A stretch of DNA of 61,112 bases, taken from NCBI RefSeq assembly GCF_900114745.1, contig NZ_FOUB01000019.1, positions 1 to 61,112 of the forward strand, in the 5' to 3' direction. Below the pieces are notes generated by a model that saw nothing but the letters and a program-made list of their open reading frames with translations, searched no databases and was not told the origin of the DNA. The position numbers were made by a program, and so were the translations under genes. This DNA comes from Nitrosomonas communis. Lineage in GTDB: Bacteria > Pseudomonadota > Gammaproteobacteria > Burkholderiales > Nitrosomonadaceae. Of this stretch, positions 60,231-61,112 are shown in pieces (the first letter of the stretch is position 1; the number at the start of each line of letters is the position of its first letter).

Positions 60231-61112
60231 ATGAAAAAGAATTGGAGATTAACAAGTAGTCTGCTTGTCACAGCGGCACTGTGGCTAGCATTAATTGTGG
60301 CTCCGCCTGTATTTGCCGATAATGCGGTCAAATTGAAAGTGTTGGTTATTTCGACAGGAGATGAAACCCAGGATCTGGGCTTCAGCTATATCAAGCCTGT
60401 TCTGGATGAAATAGGCGTTCCCTATGACGTATTAAATGCTACCACTCAGGATTTAACGGCAGACATGCTCGCCTCTTTGAATGGTGTAGCTTGCAGCTCT
60501 TTGGATGCGGGTTGTATAGGTAGCTACAACGGCATTATCCTGACCCTCTCCGATTTGACTCCCAACTTTACGCCAGCAGAGTGGGATATTCTGCACAATT
60601 ACGAAAAGGACTTTAAGGTCCGTGAAGCAGTCTTATCGGGTTGGCCTGCCACTTACTTTGACCCCAATGCACCATTCGGGATTTACCTGGATTATGGTCT
60701 GGTTTTTTCATCCAGTGGAGCGAGCTACAATACGCAGTGGTCAGTACCTGCTACCTATCAAAAAGAAGTACTTGAATCTGTAAACCTGGCGAATCCGCTG
60801 CCGATTACCGACTTTGCCTTCGCAGCCAATCCCCGCAATGATGCCGTCGGTCCACGCGATGGCACTGTCCCGAGTGTTACGCCACTGCTGAAAACTACCA
60901 ATGGAGAGGCGCTGGTATCGATCGTACAATACAAGCTGCCCAATCAGACCACGCCATTACGTGAAGTAATGATCTCGACCATTACTCATGCTTCGTTCCT
61001 CATACATTCCAAGGTACTGGCTTACGAGTTTATCAATTGGGCGACGCAAGGGGTGTTTGTGGGAGCGCGTCGCGTCCATATGGCTGCTCATTTGGATGAT
61101 TTGTTCATAGCG
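60231..61112 (+). CDS. Secreted Agd3-like polysaccharide deacetylase (CE18), copy 2 (runs off the window)
   Basis: The first 294 codons of a paralogue of the 54909 gene are visible. It starts MKKNWRLTSSLLVTAALWLA with a signal peptide ending PPVFA, behind GAGAGGAGAG. The alignment with copy 1 is collinear and most residues are identical by eye, through the N-terminal domain up to the first catalytic motif MAAHLDDLF at the window end. Differences are scattered substitutions with no frameshift, so both copies look maintained by selection. The remaining catalytic motifs lie beyond the window, so activity cannot be judged. Confidence 0.72.
   Translation, partial: MKKNWRLTSSLLVTAALWLALIVAPPVFADNAVKLKVLVISTGDETQDLGFSYIKPVLDEIGVPYDVLNATTQDLTADMLASLNGVACSSLDAGCIGSYNGIILTLSDLTPNFTPAEWDILHNYEKDFKVREAVLSGWPATYFDPNAPFGIYLDYGLVFSSSGASYNTQWSVPATYQKEVLESVNLANPLPITDFAFAANPRNDAVGPRDGTVPSVTPLLKTTNGEALVSIVQYKLPNQTTPLREVMISTITHASFLIHSKVLAYEFINWATQGVFVGARRVHMAAHLDDLFIA

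Overview
The window is bacterial chromosome carrying the origin-of-replication neighbourhood followed by a large exopolysaccharide region. The core genes (mnmE-yidC-yidD-rnpA-rpmH on the minus strand; dnaA-dnaN-gyrB and the complete atpIBEFHAGDC operon on the plus strand) look betaproteobacterial. A Nitrosomonas-like organism is my best guess from protein style and gene order, but no marker gene here proves it.

Layout. 1-0.5 kb: ends of two decayed insertion sequences (IS5-like and IS630-like). 0.6-4.6 kb: the conserved mnmE-to-rpmH block, including a 44-residue ribosomal protein L34 gene. 4.9-20.7 kb: an accessory island between rpmH and dnaA, two genes that normally sit next to each other. 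It holds a DUF5658-like membrane protein, a three-gene type I secretion system, and a glycan assembly cluster: SDR epimerase, two GT2 enzymes, a double glycosyltransferase, a PIG-L deacetylase/GT2/coiled-coil fusion, a methyltransferase/GNAT fusion, and a Wzt-type ABC ATPase whose permease is not in the window. 21.0-33.3 kb: dnaA, a probable oriC in the dnaA-dnaN gap, dnaN, gyrB and the ATP synthase operon. 33.4-34.8 kb: decayed IS630 and a second IS fragment, with a 97-bp MITE-like element.

35-61 kb is the most interesting part. It carries a Pel polysaccharide gene set: a UDP-hexose 4-epimerase with a Cys at the substrate gate, pelB (divergent, with a small overlapping membrane ORF), pelC, pelD (with an RxxD c-di-GMP motif), pelE, pelF, pelG, a frameshifted partial duplicate of pelA, and intact pelA. 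Beyond an IS lie two paralogous secreted proteins that resemble the fungal galactosaminogalactan deacetylase Agd3 (CE18), a small charged secreted protein, and a secreted GH114 (Ega3-like) endo-alpha-1,4-polygalactosaminidase. The epimerase, the GalNAc-polymer synthase/export machinery, the deacetylases and the galactosaminidases together match the functions of the Aspergillus GAG cluster, built here on a bacterial Pel chassis.

The Agd3-like genes are preceded by repeated promoter modules. Each has a sigma-54 type element (TGGCAT-N7-GC, giving GG-N10-GC) and, 80-90 bp upstream, a palindrome with arms AAAATTCT/AGAATTTT around GTCGA. I read these as enhancer sites for an NtrC-family activator that is not encoded in the window. 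Three modules look intact and two look decayed. They imply that the deacetylase genes and their control regions were amplified together.
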